64,000 bases of DNA from JAXLYE01 sp046351595 (GTDB lineage Bacteria > Myxococcota_A > Polyangia > Palsa-1104 > JAEUJZ01): NCBI GenBank assembly GCA_046351595.1, contig JAXLYE010000002.1, forward strand, positions 62,001 to 126,000, given 5' to 3'. Made by a program: the position numbers and the translations under genes. Positions 35,411 to 45,559 of this stretch are shown piece by piece; within the stretch, counting starts at the first letter, position 1; every line of letters starts with the position of its first letter. The notes beneath the pieces were generated by a model. That model did no database searches. It had not been told where the DNA came from and saw only the letters and a program-made list of their open reading frames with translations.

Positions 35411-38400
35411 ATGCCCCTACTTGACCGCCTGAACCCGCCGTCGCAGCTCGAGGAGTACCGCATCCTGCGGCCGCTCGGGCACGGCGCCATGGGGCGTGTC
35501 TACCTGGCGCACGACACGCTGCTCGATCGGCCGGTGGCGATCAAGTTCCTGGCGCTGCTCGACCAGATCGGCAGCGCCGACGAGCGCGCCGGCCTGCGCG
35601 AGCGCTTCTACGTCGAGGCGCGGGCCATCGCGCGGCTTTCGCACCCCAACGTCGTCACCGTCTACCGCATCGGCGAGTGGCGCGGGCGGCCGTACCTGGT
35701 TTCGGAGCTTTTGCGCGGTGAGTCGCTCGATCGCCTGCCGCGGCCGCAGCCGTGGCAGCGGGTGCTCGAGATCGGGCTCGGGCTGTGCCGCGGCCTGGCG
35801 GCGGCGCACCGGCGCAGCGTCCTGCACCGCGACATCAAGCCGGCCAACGCCATGCTGACGCGCGGCGGCGAGGTCAAGCTGCTCGACTTCGGGCTGGCGA
35901 AGCTGCTCTCGCCCTCGGGCGCGCCGGCGGGAGCCTCGCTCGCGGATGTGTCCGGGGTGGCGCCGCTGCCGTTCTCGCGCGAGGAGCTGGTGCCGGCCCA
36001 GGCGGAGGAGGCGCGGCCGCCAGAGCTCGCGCCGGGCAGCGACTTACAGTCGACGCGCGCCGCGCGCGGTCAGGCGCCGAGCGCCGCCGAGGAGCCCGCG
36101 GCCGCGGCGCAGCGTGAGCTCGAGCTCAGCGCCACCGCGCCGCAGCTGCGCCTCCGGGGCGAGCCGCCTGGACCGCCGGGCGCGCCGCTGGCAGAGACCC
36201 GGCCCGGCGCCGCGGCCGACGGACCCCAGGCCGCGCCCGCGCCGCCCGAGAGCTCGCCCAGCCTCGGGCTGACGCGGGCCGGGGACGTGCTCGGCTCGCC
36301 GCTGTACATGGCGCCCGAGCTGTGGCGCGGCGATCCGCCGACGCCGCGCAGCGACCTCTACTCGCTCGGCACGCTGCTCTACGAGCTGTGCGCGGGCCGG
36401 GCGCCGCACGAGGGGGCGACGATTGAAGACCTGCCGCAGCGCGTGCAGGCGCGCGACGTCGCGCCGCTCGGCAGCGTCGCCCCGGCGGTGGAGCCGCGCC
36501 TCTGCGCGATCATCGACCGCTGCCTGCGCCGCCAGCCCGAGCAGCGCTTCGAGTCGGCCGACGCCCTGCTCGCCGCGCTCGAGAGCCTCTCGGACCTCTC
36601 GGTGCGAGCCGAGCGCGGGCCCGGCCGCGACGAGCTCACCGCCACCGGCAACCCCTACCGCGGCCTGCAGAGCTTCGAGGCGCGGCACCGCGCCCTGTTC
36701 TTCGGCCGCGACACCGAGGCGCGCGCCATCCTCGACCGCCTGCGGGCCGAGCCGATGGTCGTGGTCACCGGCGACTCCGGCGTCGGCAAGTCGTCGCTGT
36801 GCCAGGCCGGCGTGCTGGCCGCGGTGCAGGCCGGGGCGCTCGGGCCGGGGCTCGTGGTGGTGCGCGTGCCGCCGGGGCGGCGACGGCTGTGGGCGCTGGC
36901 CGGCGCGCTGGCCGGCGCGCTCGGCGACTCGCTCAGCCGCGACGAGAGCGAGCTGCTGACGACGCTGCGCACCGCGCCGCAGGAGCTCGGCCGCGACCTG
37001 CGCCAGAAGAACCGCCGCGCCGACGCGCCGCGCCGCCTGCTGCTCTTCGTCGACCAGCTCGAGGACCTGTTCGCGCAGCAGGAGCCGGACGCGGTCGACG
37101 CCTTCAGCCGGGCGCTGCGCGAGCTGTGCGAGTACGCGCCCGACGTCCAGCTGCTCGGCTGCGTGCGCAGCGACTTCCTGTCGCGGCTGGCGGCGCTGCC
37201 GGGCCTGGGCCCCGAGATCGGGCGGGCGCTGTTCCTGCTCGGGCCGCTGACGCCGGAGGGGCTGCGCGAGTCGATCGTGCGGCCGGCGCTGCTGCGCAGC
37301 TTTCGCTTCGAGTCGAGCGAGCTCGTCGACTCGCTGGTCGCGGCCACCGGTGTAGCCGTCGGCGGCCTGCCGCTGTTGCAGTTCACGCTGTCGCTCTTGT
37401 GGGAGGCGCGCGACGTCGAGCAGCGGCTGGTGCCGCAGCGCGCGCTCGATCAGCTCGGCGGCCTCGGCGGCGCGCTGGCCCGCTACGCCGACGGCGTGCT
37501 GAAGCGCCTCCTGCCGGCCCAGCACCGCGCCGCGCGCGTCCTGCTCGGGCAGCTCGTCACCGTCGAGGGCACGCGCGCGCAGCGGACGCGCGCCGAGCTG
37601 CTCGGGCCCTTCGCCGCGGCGCCCCTTGCCGCAGCGGGCGACGGCGGCGCCGAGCTGGTCGCGGCGCGCGAGGCGCTGGAGGCGCTGGTGCGCGGCCGCC
37701 TGGTGACCGTGCACGCCGCCGCCGACGCCGAGCCCGAGGGCGAGCCCGCCACCGAGGCCGGCAGCGCCCAGGGCCCCGACGACGACCGCGGCAGCCTCTA
37801 TGAGCTGGCGCACGACGCGCTGTTGACACGCTGGGACACGCTGCGCGGCTGGCTGGCGCACGACGCCGAGCGGCGCGCGATGCGGCAGCGGGTGAGCCGC
37901 GCCGCCGCCGAGTGGGAGCGCCTGGGCCGCGCGCCCGAGCTCTTGTTCCAGCCGCTGCAGCTGCGCGAGGTCGAGGGCCTGCTGAGCGACGAGCAGCAGC
38001 GCGACCTCCTGGCGCGCGACGTGGCCTTTTTGCGGGCGTCGCGGCGGGCCGTGCGCTGGCAGCGGCTGCGGCGGCTGCTCGTGCTCAGCAGCGCGCCGCT
38101 GGTGCTCGGGCTCTTGTGGGCCGGGGCGCAGCTGCGCGCCAGCCACACCATCCGGCAGCAGGCGCTCGCGCACGTGGCGACCGCGCGCGCCGAGCTCACC
38201 GACGGGCGGCAGAAGAACCAGCAGGCCGAGGCGCTGCGCCAGGAGGTGCTGGCGCTGTTCGACCGCCGCCGCCAGCCCGAGGCCGAGAAGCAGTGGGACC
38301 GGCTGCAGGCGCTGGAGAGCGAGCTGCGCGCCGTCTACCGCCGGGCGAGCAAGGAGGCGGAGGCGGCGTTCATGCTGCGCAGCGACGATGCGCTGGTGCG

Positions 38401-39646
38401 CGACACGCTGGCGACGGTGCTGTCCGAGCGCGCGCAGGTCGCCGAGCGCGGCCGCTTCCTGGCCAGCCGCGACGAGCTCCTGGCCCGCGTCTGGCTGTTC
38501 GATCACGACGGGCGCTACCGCCGGCGCTGGCTGGCCCCGGCGCGGCTCGCGCTGGACACGCGCCCGGGCCCGGCCGCGGTCGCGGTCACCCCGATCGACG
38601 AGCACCACCAGCTGCGCGACGAGGCGCGGCGCGAGCTCGGGGTGACGCCGCTCGCCGGGGCCGAGCTGGCGCCGGGCGCGTACCTTCTGACGCTGCGGCC
38701 GCAGCAGCCCGACCGGCTGCCCACCAGCTACCCGCTGCTCGTCGAGCGCGGCGAGGAGCTGCGGCTGTCGGTGCACCTGCCGCGGGCGGCCGCGGTGCCG
38801 GTGGGCTTCGCCTACGTGCCGGCCGGCCGCTCGATCTTCGGCAGCGACGCCGACGACAACCAGCGCCGCGACTTCTTCTACAACGTGCCGGCGCACCCGG
38901 TGCACACCGCGGCCTTCCTCATCGCCCGCCACGAAACCACGTACGCCGAGTGGCTGGCCTTCTTGCGCACGCTGCCGCCCGAGGAGCTGGAGCGGCGGCG
39001 GCCGCGCGCGGGTCAGGCCGGGGCCTCGGGCTCGCTCGAGCTGCGCGCGGTGACCGGGCCCGGCGGCGAGCGGATGTTTGAGCTCGTGCTGCAGCCGACC
39101 AAGACCGCCTACCGCGCCCGCGAGGGCGAGCCGCTGTCGTTCGCGGCGACGGCGAAGCGGCCGCCCGCCATGCGCTCGATCGACTGGCTGAAGCTGCCGG
39201 TCACCGGCATCTCGGTCGAGGACGTCCAGGCCTACCTGCGCTGGCTCGATCAGAGCGGCGGCGTGCCCGGGGCGCGCCTGTGCACCGAGGTCGAGTGGGA
39301 GCGGGCCGCGCGCGGCGCCGACGAGCGCCACTACCCGCACGGCGACCAGCTGCTGCCGAGCGACGCCGCGTTCGACCAGACCTACGGCCAGGACCCCGGC
39401 GCCATGGGCCCCGACCCGGTCGGCAGCCACCCGGCCTCGCGCAGCCTGTTCGGCGTCGACGACCTGACCGGCAACGCCTTCGAGTGGACCGAGAACAGCG
39501 TCTCGGACAAGCCGTTCGCGCTGCGCGGCGGTGCCTACTTCTACGGCGGCCGCACCTGCCGGCTCGACAACCGCCACGAGTCGGTGCCGACGCTGCGCGA
39601 CGCCACGGTCGGGCTCCGCGTGTGTGCTACGATGCGCGAAGACTGA
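35411..39646 (+). CDS. Ser/Thr kinase - nSTAND NTPase - TM - FGE-sulfatase-like receptor
   Basis: ATG 35411 gives 1411 residues; GTG 35360 overlapping the upstream stop is an alternative. The kinase domain (about 16-400) has GHGAMGRVYLA, Lys45, HRDIKPAN with Asp141, DFG Asp159 and APE at 301. Between DFG and APE lie about 140 residues instead of the usual 20-30. An nSTAND NTPase follows: NPYRGLQSFEARHRALFFGR near 414, Walker A GDSGVGKSS near 454, Walker B LLLFVDQLEDLF near 545. A membrane span lies at about 890-912. The external C-terminus (1133-1410) is an FGE-sulfatase-type domain (FAYVPAGRSIFGSD, GNAFEWTENS, LRGGAYF), but the paired active-site Cys of true formylglycine enzymes are missing. 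I infer a membrane receptor with an intact kinase. Confidence 0.9.
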   Translation: MPLLDRLNPPSQLEEYRILRPLGHGAMGRVYLAHDTLLDRPVAIKFLALLDQIGSADERAGLRERFYVEARAIARLSHPNVVTVYRIGEWRGRPYLVSELLRGESLDRLPRPQPWQRVLEIGLGLCRGLAAAHRRSVLHRDIKPANAMLTRGGEVKLLDFGLAKLLSPSGAPAGASLADVSGVAPLPFSREELVPAQAEEARPPELAPGSDLQSTRAARGQAPSAAEEPAAAAQRELELSATAPQLRLRGEPPGPPGAPLAETRPGAAADGPQAAPAPPESSPSLGLTRAGDVLGSPLYMAPELWRGDPPTPRSDLYSLGTLLYELCAGRAPHEGATIEDLPQRVQARDVAPLGSVAPAVEPRLCAIIDRCLRRQPEQRFESADALLAALESLSDLSVRAERGPGRDELTATGNPYRGLQSFEARHRALFFGRDTEARAILDRLRAEPMVVVTGDSGVGKSSLCQAGVLAAVQAGALGPGLVVVRVPPGRRRLWALAGALAGALGDSLSRDESELLTTLRTAPQELGRDLRQKNRRADAPRRLLLFVDQLEDLFAQQEPDAVDAFSRALRELCEYAPDVQLLGCVRSDFLSRLAALPGLGPEIGRALFLLGPLTPEGLRESIVRPALLRSFRFESSELVDSLVAATGVAVGGLPLLQFTLSLLWEARDVEQRLVPQRALDQLGGLGGALARYADGVLKRLLPAQHRAARVLLGQLVTVEGTRAQRTRAELLGPFAAAPLAAAGDGGAELVAAREALEALVRGRLVTVHAAADAEPEGEPATEAGSAQGPDDDRGSLYELAHDALLTRWDTLRGWLAHDAERRAMRQRVSRAAAEWERLGRAPELLFQPLQLREVEGLLSDEQQRDLLARDVAFLRASRRAVRWQRLRRLLVLSSAPLVLGLLWAGAQLRASHTIRQQALAHVATARAELTDGRQKNQQAEALRQEVLALFDRRRQPEAEKQWDRLQALESELRAVYRRASKEAEAAFMLRSDDALVRDTLATVLSERAQVAERGRFLASRDELLARVWLFDHDGRYRRRWLAPARLALDTRPGPAAVAVTPIDEHHQLRDEARRELGVTPLAGAELAPGAYLLTLRPQQPDRLPTSYPLLVERGEELRLSVHLPRAAAVPVGFAYVPAGRSIFGSDADDNQRRDFFYNVPAHPVHTAAFLIARHETTYAEWLAFLRTLPPEELERRRPRAGQAGASGSLELRAVTGPGGERMFELVLQPTKTAYRAREGEPLSFAATAKRPPAMRSIDWLKLPVTGISVEDVQAYLRWLDQSGGVPGARLCTEVEWERAARGADERHYPHGDQLLPSDAAFDQTYGQDPGAMGPDPVGSHPASRSLFGVDDLTGNAFEWTENSVSDKPFALRGGAYFYGGRTCRLDNRHESVPTLRDATVGLRVCATMRED

Positions 39647-40779
39647 TGCCTGTACAACCTGCTGCGTGTGGGGCCCAGGGCCTGTCCCAGAGCCCGTCTT
39701 GTGATGAGAAGTCCCCTTTTGCCCGACCGGCCGCTCCGCCTGCGCGGCGGCGTGTCGGACCGGCGCTGCTCGTGGCCGCGTCGCTGCCCTGGCTGGTGAC
39801 GGCCGCGGGCGGCTGCACGCCGGCCTCGGGGCGGAGCTGCCGCGGCATCGAGCCCAACGGCCCGCAGCTCGGCGGCACCGCGATGCGCCGCGAGCAGGCG
39901 CCCGGCTGCCCCGTGCTCGAGGGCGTGCAGCTGCGCGTGGCGCGCCTCGACCAGGGCGTGACCCTGCAGGGCGGCGAGGAGCTGCGCGACGTGGCGCTGG
40001 TCCAGGGCGCGCTGAGCAGCGGCGCCCGCTCGGCCCGCAGCTTCATCGGCGCGGTGCTGCTCGGCGAGGCCGAGACCAACGACGGCGTGCTCCTGCGCGT
40101 TGAAGACGTCGCGGTCGCCGCCGACCCCGGCGCCCGGGCCGAGCAGGAGGAGAAGACGCCGGCCGCGGGCGAGAGCGGCGTGCTCTTGTACCGGCTGTCG
40201 TACAAGTTCCGTGACCAGCCGCAGCGCCCCGACGGCTGGCAGCCGCTGTGCCCGGGCGGCGGGCTGGCCGTGGCGGTGCCGGGGCAGTGGGACCTGACCG
40301 TCTCTCCCGGCGGCGGCGGCAAGAAGCCGGCGCGCCCCGGCGACGTGACCTTTGCCTGCCAGGGCTCGGCCATCGCCAAGTGCGTGACCGTGCTCGGGTA
40401 CCGGCCCTGGGCGACGGCGGGCGCGGCCAAGGGCGGCTCGCTCGACGGGCTGCACCAGGCGTGCGTGCGGGCGGTGCGCGCCGACTACTGCGGCAACGGC
40501 CAGTCCAACACGCGCAGCGACGAGCAGGTCAACTTCTACGACAGCGCCGGGGTGCAGAAGGACGGCGCCGAGTGGCCGCTGGAGGCGGAGTGGACCGAGG
40601 CCGGGGCGCGCTGCGTGATGGGCACGCGGCTCAAGGAGGCCCCGGCGGATGCCCGCACCGGGCGCGCGGCGACCAACGTCCGCGACTACATCAGCCGCAC
40701 CTGTCCGCAGGTGCTGCGGCCCTGCGCCGGCGCGGCGGCGGGCGAAGCGGTCCTCATCACCGAGGCGGCGGGGCGCTGA
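39646..40779 (+). CDS. ADYC-domain exported protein, possible lipoprotein
   Basis: The ATG shares its A with the TGA stop of the kinase gene (TGATG), so translation is coupled. The 377-residue product has a hydrophobic segment ending in AAGGC (Cys57), a weak lipobox. The mature region is Cys-rich, with the ADYC motif at 279-282 (RADYCGNGQSNTRSD). The ADYC domain is a Pfam-defined domain found mainly in myxobacterial exported proteins with unknown function. The 45-residue N-terminal region before the hydrophobic segment is atypically long for a signal peptide. Its tight linkage to the kinase suggests a periplasmic partner or ligand of the kinase's external domain. Confidence 0.82.
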   Translation: MPVQPAACGAQGLSQSPSCDEKSPFARPAAPPARRRVGPALLVAASLPWLVTAAGGCTPASGRSCRGIEPNGPQLGGTAMRREQAPGCPVLEGVQLRVARLDQGVTLQGGEELRDVALVQGALSSGARSARSFIGAVLLGEAETNDGVLLRVEDVAVAADPGARAEQEEKTPAAGESGVLLYRLSYKFRDQPQRPDGWQPLCPGGGLAVAVPGQWDLTVSPGGGGKKPARPGDVTFACQGSAIAKCVTVLGYRPWATAGAAKGGSLDGLHQACVRAVRADYCGNGQSNTRSDEQVNFYDSAGVQKDGAEWPLEAEWTEAGARCVMGTRLKEAPADARTGRAATNVRDYISRTCPQVLRPCAGAAAGEAVLITEAAGR

Positions 40780-40830
40780 GCCCGGGGGACCGCGCGGCGC
40801 CTTCCTTTGCGCGTCCCGCTCGACGCGGCG

Positions 40831-40839
40831 TGGTAGTCT
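40831..40839 (+). promoter_or_regulatory. extended -10 element (TGG-TAGTCT) before the TM/TPR gene
   Basis: TGGTAGTCT ends seven bases before GTG 40847, so transcription would begin at or beside the start codon, giving a leaderless message. No -35 is evident. Confidence 0.4.
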
Positions 40840-40846
40840 AGGTGTA

Positions 40847-42031
40847 GTGGCGAAGACCGATCTAACCTCGCTGCCCATCGTCGTGGATCACGAGCGCCCC
40901 GAGGCCCGAGCCGCTCGCGAGACCCCGGCCGCCGCGCCCGCGGAATCGCCCGCGGCCAGCGACCCGTCGGCAGCCAGCGGCCCGTCGGCAGCCAGCGACC
41001 CGTCAGCAGCCAGCGACCCGTCAGCAGCCAGCGGCGCTTCGACAGCCAGCGGCGCTTCGACAGCCAGCGGCGCTTGGGAAAACCGCCCCGGCGGCATGTC
41101 GGAGACGCTGCAGCGCGCCATCGATCAGGCGCTCGACGCGCCGCCGCGGGGGCTGCCGCGCATGCAGCTCGCGCGCTCGCTCGAGGAGGCGGGGCCGCGC
41201 TCGTTCGTCTTCATCGACAATCAGGGCCGCGTGCGCTCGCCGGCGCGCTACCGCGTGATGCACGCCGTGAGCTACGCGCTGCTCGCGTCGATCCTGCTCG
41301 GGGGCAGCGTGCTCTACACGTACCTGCTCGGGCCGCAGGGGCTGCTGTTCGGCCTGGTGTTCGGCGGGCTGATCGGGCGCAACCTGTGGCTGACGCGGCA
41401 GATCAACCAGGCGGCGCTGCTCTCGTCGCACGACCGCCTCGACGAGGCCGAGGGCACGCTGCTGCGGCTGCTGCGCCGGCGCTGGGTCGGGCGGCGGCTG
41501 CGCGCGCTCATCCACCACAACCTCGGCGCGGTGGCGACGCGGCGCGGTGATCACGCCGAGGCGCTGCGCCAGCTGCGGCTGGCGGTGACGCACTACCAGA
41601 TCTCGTGGCGGCGCAGCCCGCACCTGCGCTCGTGCCAGTACGGCGAGGTCATCGCGCTCTGCAACCTCGGCCGGCTCGACGAGGCCAAGGCGCGCCTGCA
41701 GTCGCTGCCGGAGCTTCTGCAGGGCGACTACCTGCTGCTCAAGCAGTGGACGACGGAGCTCTACGTCCGCTTCGCGCGCGACGAGCTGCCGCCGGAGCCG
41801 CAGGAGCTGTGGACCCGCGCCGAGCGCGCGCTGCGCATCACCGCGTCCTCGGCGCTGCTGGCGCTGTGCGCCTGGGCGTACACGCGCGGCCCGGGGCGCG
41901 ACGTCGACCTGGCGTGGCACCTTCTGCGCGAGGCGCTCGATCGCCTCGACGGCGAGCCGCTGCAGCAGATCATGCCGGCGCTGTGGCGCTGGATGCAGGA
42001 CAACCGCGCCGCCGCCGAGGCCGCGGCCTAG
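40847..42031 (+). CDS. membrane protein with Ser/Ala repeat tail and TPR-like domain (first paralog)
   Basis: From GTG 40847 the product has 394 residues; ATG 41097 is a shorter alternative. The N-terminus contains seven 6-residue AASDPS/TASGAS repeats. Two adjacent hydrophobic segments (YALLASILLGGSVLY and a segment ending FGGLIGRNL) form a membrane hairpin. The rest is TPR-like helices (DRLDEAEGTLLRLLRRRW, ALIHHNLGAVATRRGDHAEAL), presumably cytoplasmic. The next gene is a paralog with the same plan: a two-span hairpin followed by TPR-like helices containing RLDEAE. No enzyme motif is seen. Confidence 0.78.
   Translation: MAKTDLTSLPIVVDHERPEARAARETPAAAPAESPAASDPSAASGPSAASDPSAASDPSAASGASTASGASTASGAWENRPGGMSETLQRAIDQALDAPPRGLPRMQLARSLEEAGPRSFVFIDNQGRVRSPARYRVMHAVSYALLASILLGGSVLYTYLLGPQGLLFGLVFGGLIGRNLWLTRQINQAALLSSHDRLDEAEGTLLRLLRRRWVGRRLRALIHHNLGAVATRRGDHAEALRQLRLAVTHYQISWRRSPHLRSCQYGEVIALCNLGRLDEAKARLQSLPELLQGDYLLLKQWTTELYVRFARDELPPEPQELWTRAERALRITASSALLALCAWAYTRGPGRDVDLAWHLLREALDRLDGEPLQQIMPALWRWMQDNRAAAEAAA
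40952..41077 (+). repeat. 18-bp in-frame tandem repeat (7 copies)
   Basis: Seven 18-bp units encode AASDPS, AASGPS, and TASGAS variants near the start of the TM/TPR protein. The first four copies differ at one or two bases, and the last three form a second subgroup. The unit length preserves frame. Confidence 0.9.
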
Positions 42032-42041
42032 GACCTCCGCC

Positions 42042-43010
42042 ATGGCAAAGGCCAAGCTGCCAGAGGCCGAGCTCTACGCGCCGCCGGCGCTGCCGCCCGC
42101 CGAGAGCGAGTGGGGCGAGGGGTGGCAGGCGCCGCGGCGCGAGCGGGCGCTGGTGGCGCTCGATCCGCAGGGCGCGGTGGTGTCGCCGCTGCGGCGCTAC
42201 GCCGGGCGCGCGGCGGCCTACGGCGCGCTCTCCATCCTGTCGACGATCGGCGTGTGCTCGCTGGCGGCGGGCGATCCGCTGGTGCTGGCGCTGTCGCTGG
42301 TCGGCACCGCGGCCTGGGGCCACGGCATCCTGGTGACGCGCTGGCTCGAGCAGGCGAGCCTGCTCATGCAGCGCGGTCGGCTCGACGAGGCCGAGGCGCT
42401 CTTGCAGCGCTGCCTGCGGCCGCCGTGGGGCAGCGAGGGCGTGCGCGCGCACGCCAACCTGCGCCTGGCGGGCGTGCTGACGCGGCGCGGCCAGCACGAC
42501 AAGGCCGCGGCCATCGCGCGCGAGGCGGCGGCGCTGTTCCAGACCGAGTACCCGCCGCAGCCGCAGTTCGTGCGCCTGGCCCGCTACCAGGAGATCCGCG
42601 CGCTGGTGAGCGCCGGCAAGCAGCCCGACGCGCGGATCCTGCTCGAGGAGGTCAGCGACCCGCCGGTCGGCGAGTACCTGCGGCTGCAGCACTACCTGAC
42701 CGAGCTCTACGTCGCGCTCGGCGACGGGCGGCTGCCGTTTCTCGAGGCGCCGCTGCGCGAGCGCGTGCGCCTGGCCGAACGCGACCCGCAGCAGGCGGGC
42801 CTGCTCGGGCTGTGCGGCTGGGGCTTCTACAAGCTCGGGGAGCTCGAGCAGGCGCGCCACCTGCTGCGACTCAGCGTCGAGCTGCAGCCGAGCGCGGGCC
42901 TCGCCGTCGACGAGCACGAGCCCATCGCGCAGACGCTGCCGCTGCTCCACCGCTTCCTCGTCGCGCACCCCGAGCTGCTCGGCCGGCGCGGCGGCACCGA
43001 CGCGGGCTAG
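42042..43010 (+). CDS. membrane protein with TPR-like domain (second paralog)
   Basis: The 322-residue product starts at ATG 42042, 10 bp after the previous stop. The plan matches its neighbour: short charged N-terminus, a two-span hairpin (AAYGALSILSTIGVCSLAAG and a second hydrophobic segment), then TPR-like helices beginning ASLLMQRGRLDEAEALLQRCL. Shared features with the upstream protein, including the RLDEAE motif after the hairpin and the ARILLEEVSDPPVGEYL / ARLQSLPELLQGDYLLL correspondence, point to tandem duplication. It ends the run of plus-strand genes that began at 30162. No function is known. Confidence 0.8.
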   Translation: MAKAKLPEAELYAPPALPPAESEWGEGWQAPRRERALVALDPQGAVVSPLRRYAGRAAAYGALSILSTIGVCSLAAGDPLVLALSLVGTAAWGHGILVTRWLEQASLLMQRGRLDEAEALLQRCLRPPWGSEGVRAHANLRLAGVLTRRGQHDKAAAIAREAAALFQTEYPPQPQFVRLARYQEIRALVSAGKQPDARILLEEVSDPPVGEYLRLQHYLTELYVALGDGRLPFLEAPLRERVRLAERDPQQAGLLGLCGWGFYKLGELEQARHLLRLSVELQPSAGLAVDEHEPIAQTLPLLHRFLVAHPELLGRRGGTDAG

Positions 43011-43041
43011 GCGCTGTCTGGCGCCGACGCCGCGGCCCCGG

Positions 43042-43887
43042 CTAGGGGCTGGTCTTGCCAGCGGGCAGCGCGAGCTGGCGGTGGAAGTGGTGCGTCTCGG
43101 GCACCGGGTACGCCGCCTTCTCGAACTCCTCGGCGATGGCCAGGTTCGTCGCGAAGTAGACGTCCCAGTAGTGGCGGTTGTGCGTGAACGGCCGCACCGC
43201 CAGCACCGGACCGGCGAGCGTGAAGCTGACCAGCTCGACCTGCGGCGCCGGGTCCTTCACCACGTTGGGGATCTGGGCGAGGCGCTCGCGCAGGCGGCGG
43301 ATGGCGTCCTGCGGGTCGATGCCGTGCGCGAGCTGCGCGGTCAGCTCGACGCGGCGGAAGTCGTTGGCGCTGAAGTTCTGGATGGTGTCGCCGAAGATCT
43401 TGGCGTTGCCGACGTAGGTGCGGACGTTGTCCGGGGTGTTGATGCAGGTGACGAACAGGCCGATCTCGACGACGTCGCCGGTGACGCCGCCGGCGGTGAT
43501 GAAGTCGCCGGCCTGGAACGGCCGCAGGACCATCATGAACACGCCCGCCGCAAAGTTCGACAACAGCCCCGACCACGCCATGCCGATCGCCACGCCCGCC
43601 GCCGCGAACAGGCCCGCGAACGTCGCGGTCTCGACGCCGAACAGGCCGAGGATGGCGACGATCAAGAGGATCTGCAGCGCCGTGTTCAGCGCCGAGTCGA
43701 TGTAGCGGATGAGCGTCGGGTCGAGGTGGCGTCGCTCGCTGCCGACGCGCACCAGGCGGCGCACGCCGCGGATGACCAGCCGGCCGCAGATCCACAGCGC
43801 GATGGCGCCGAGCAGGCGCGTCCCGAAGAGCACGAACAGAGGCAGAGCGCTGTCGCGGAGCTTGTCGATGATGTGCTGGATGTCCAT
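43042..43887 (-). CDS. small-conductance mechanosensitive channel (MscS family)
   Basis: The 281-residue product starts at ATG 43887 with GAGGTGA ten bases upstream. It has the MscS core: N-terminal spans (residues about 15-35 and 60-85), pore helix TM3 with the Gly/Ala-rich VGIAMG-type stretch (AAAGVAIGMAWSGLLSNFAAGVFMM in part), the beta domain (RPFQAGDFI) and C-terminal cytoplasmic vestibule. Channels of this length open under membrane tension and release solutes during hypo-osmotic shock. A consensus TATAAT sits just upstream. It is transcribed divergently from the FAD oxidoreductase gene. Confidence 0.93.
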   Translation of the reverse strand: MDIQHIIDKLRDSALPLFVLFGTRLLGAIALWICGRLVIRGVRRLVRVGSERRHLDPTLIRYIDSALNTALQILLIVAILGLFGVETATFAGLFAAAGVAIGMAWSGLLSNFAAGVFMMVLRPFQAGDFITAGGVTGDVVEIGLFVTCINTPDNVRTYVGNAKIFGDTIQNFSANDFRRVELTAQLAHGIDPQDAIRRLRERLAQIPNVVKDPAPQVELVSFTLAGPVLAVRPFTHNRHYWDVYFATNLAIAEEFEKAAYPVPETHHFHRQLALPAGKTSP

Positions 43888-43920
43888 GAGCGATCACCTC
43901 GGCGGTTTATAGGGGAGGCC

Positions 43921-43926
43921 ATTATA
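43921..43926 (-). promoter_or_regulatory. consensus -10 (TATAAT) of the mscS promoter
   Basis: On the minus strand TATAAT is exact, preceded by CTGCT. Transcription should start near 43914, giving a leader of about 27 bases that holds the GAGGTGA ribosome site. No good -35 hexamer is visible. Confidence 0.55.
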
Positions 43927-43969
43927 AGCAGGCGGCGAGGCAGACGCCTGCACGCCGTGCGGACCGCGC

Positions 43970-43975
43970 TACGAT
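43970..43975 (+). promoter_or_regulatory. candidate -10 element (TACGAT) of the FAD oxidoreductase gene
   Basis: TACGAT ends six bases before ATG 43982, which would make the transcript leaderless. The divergent mscS promoter lies only about 45 bp away, so both genes share the same 94-bp gap. Confidence 0.4.
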
Positions 43976-43981
43976 GCCGGC

Positions 43982-45514
<1,533 letters not shown>

Positions 45515-45559
45515 CCCCGCGGCAGGCCGCCCCGCCGACCGCCTCGCAAAAGAGAGCGG

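Noticed and set aside
36044..39577. Minus-strand frame of 1177 codons opposite the kinase-nSTAND-FGE gene
   Set aside because: It has no recognisable domain, and the plus strand holds intact kinase, NTPase and FGE-like motifs over the same interval.
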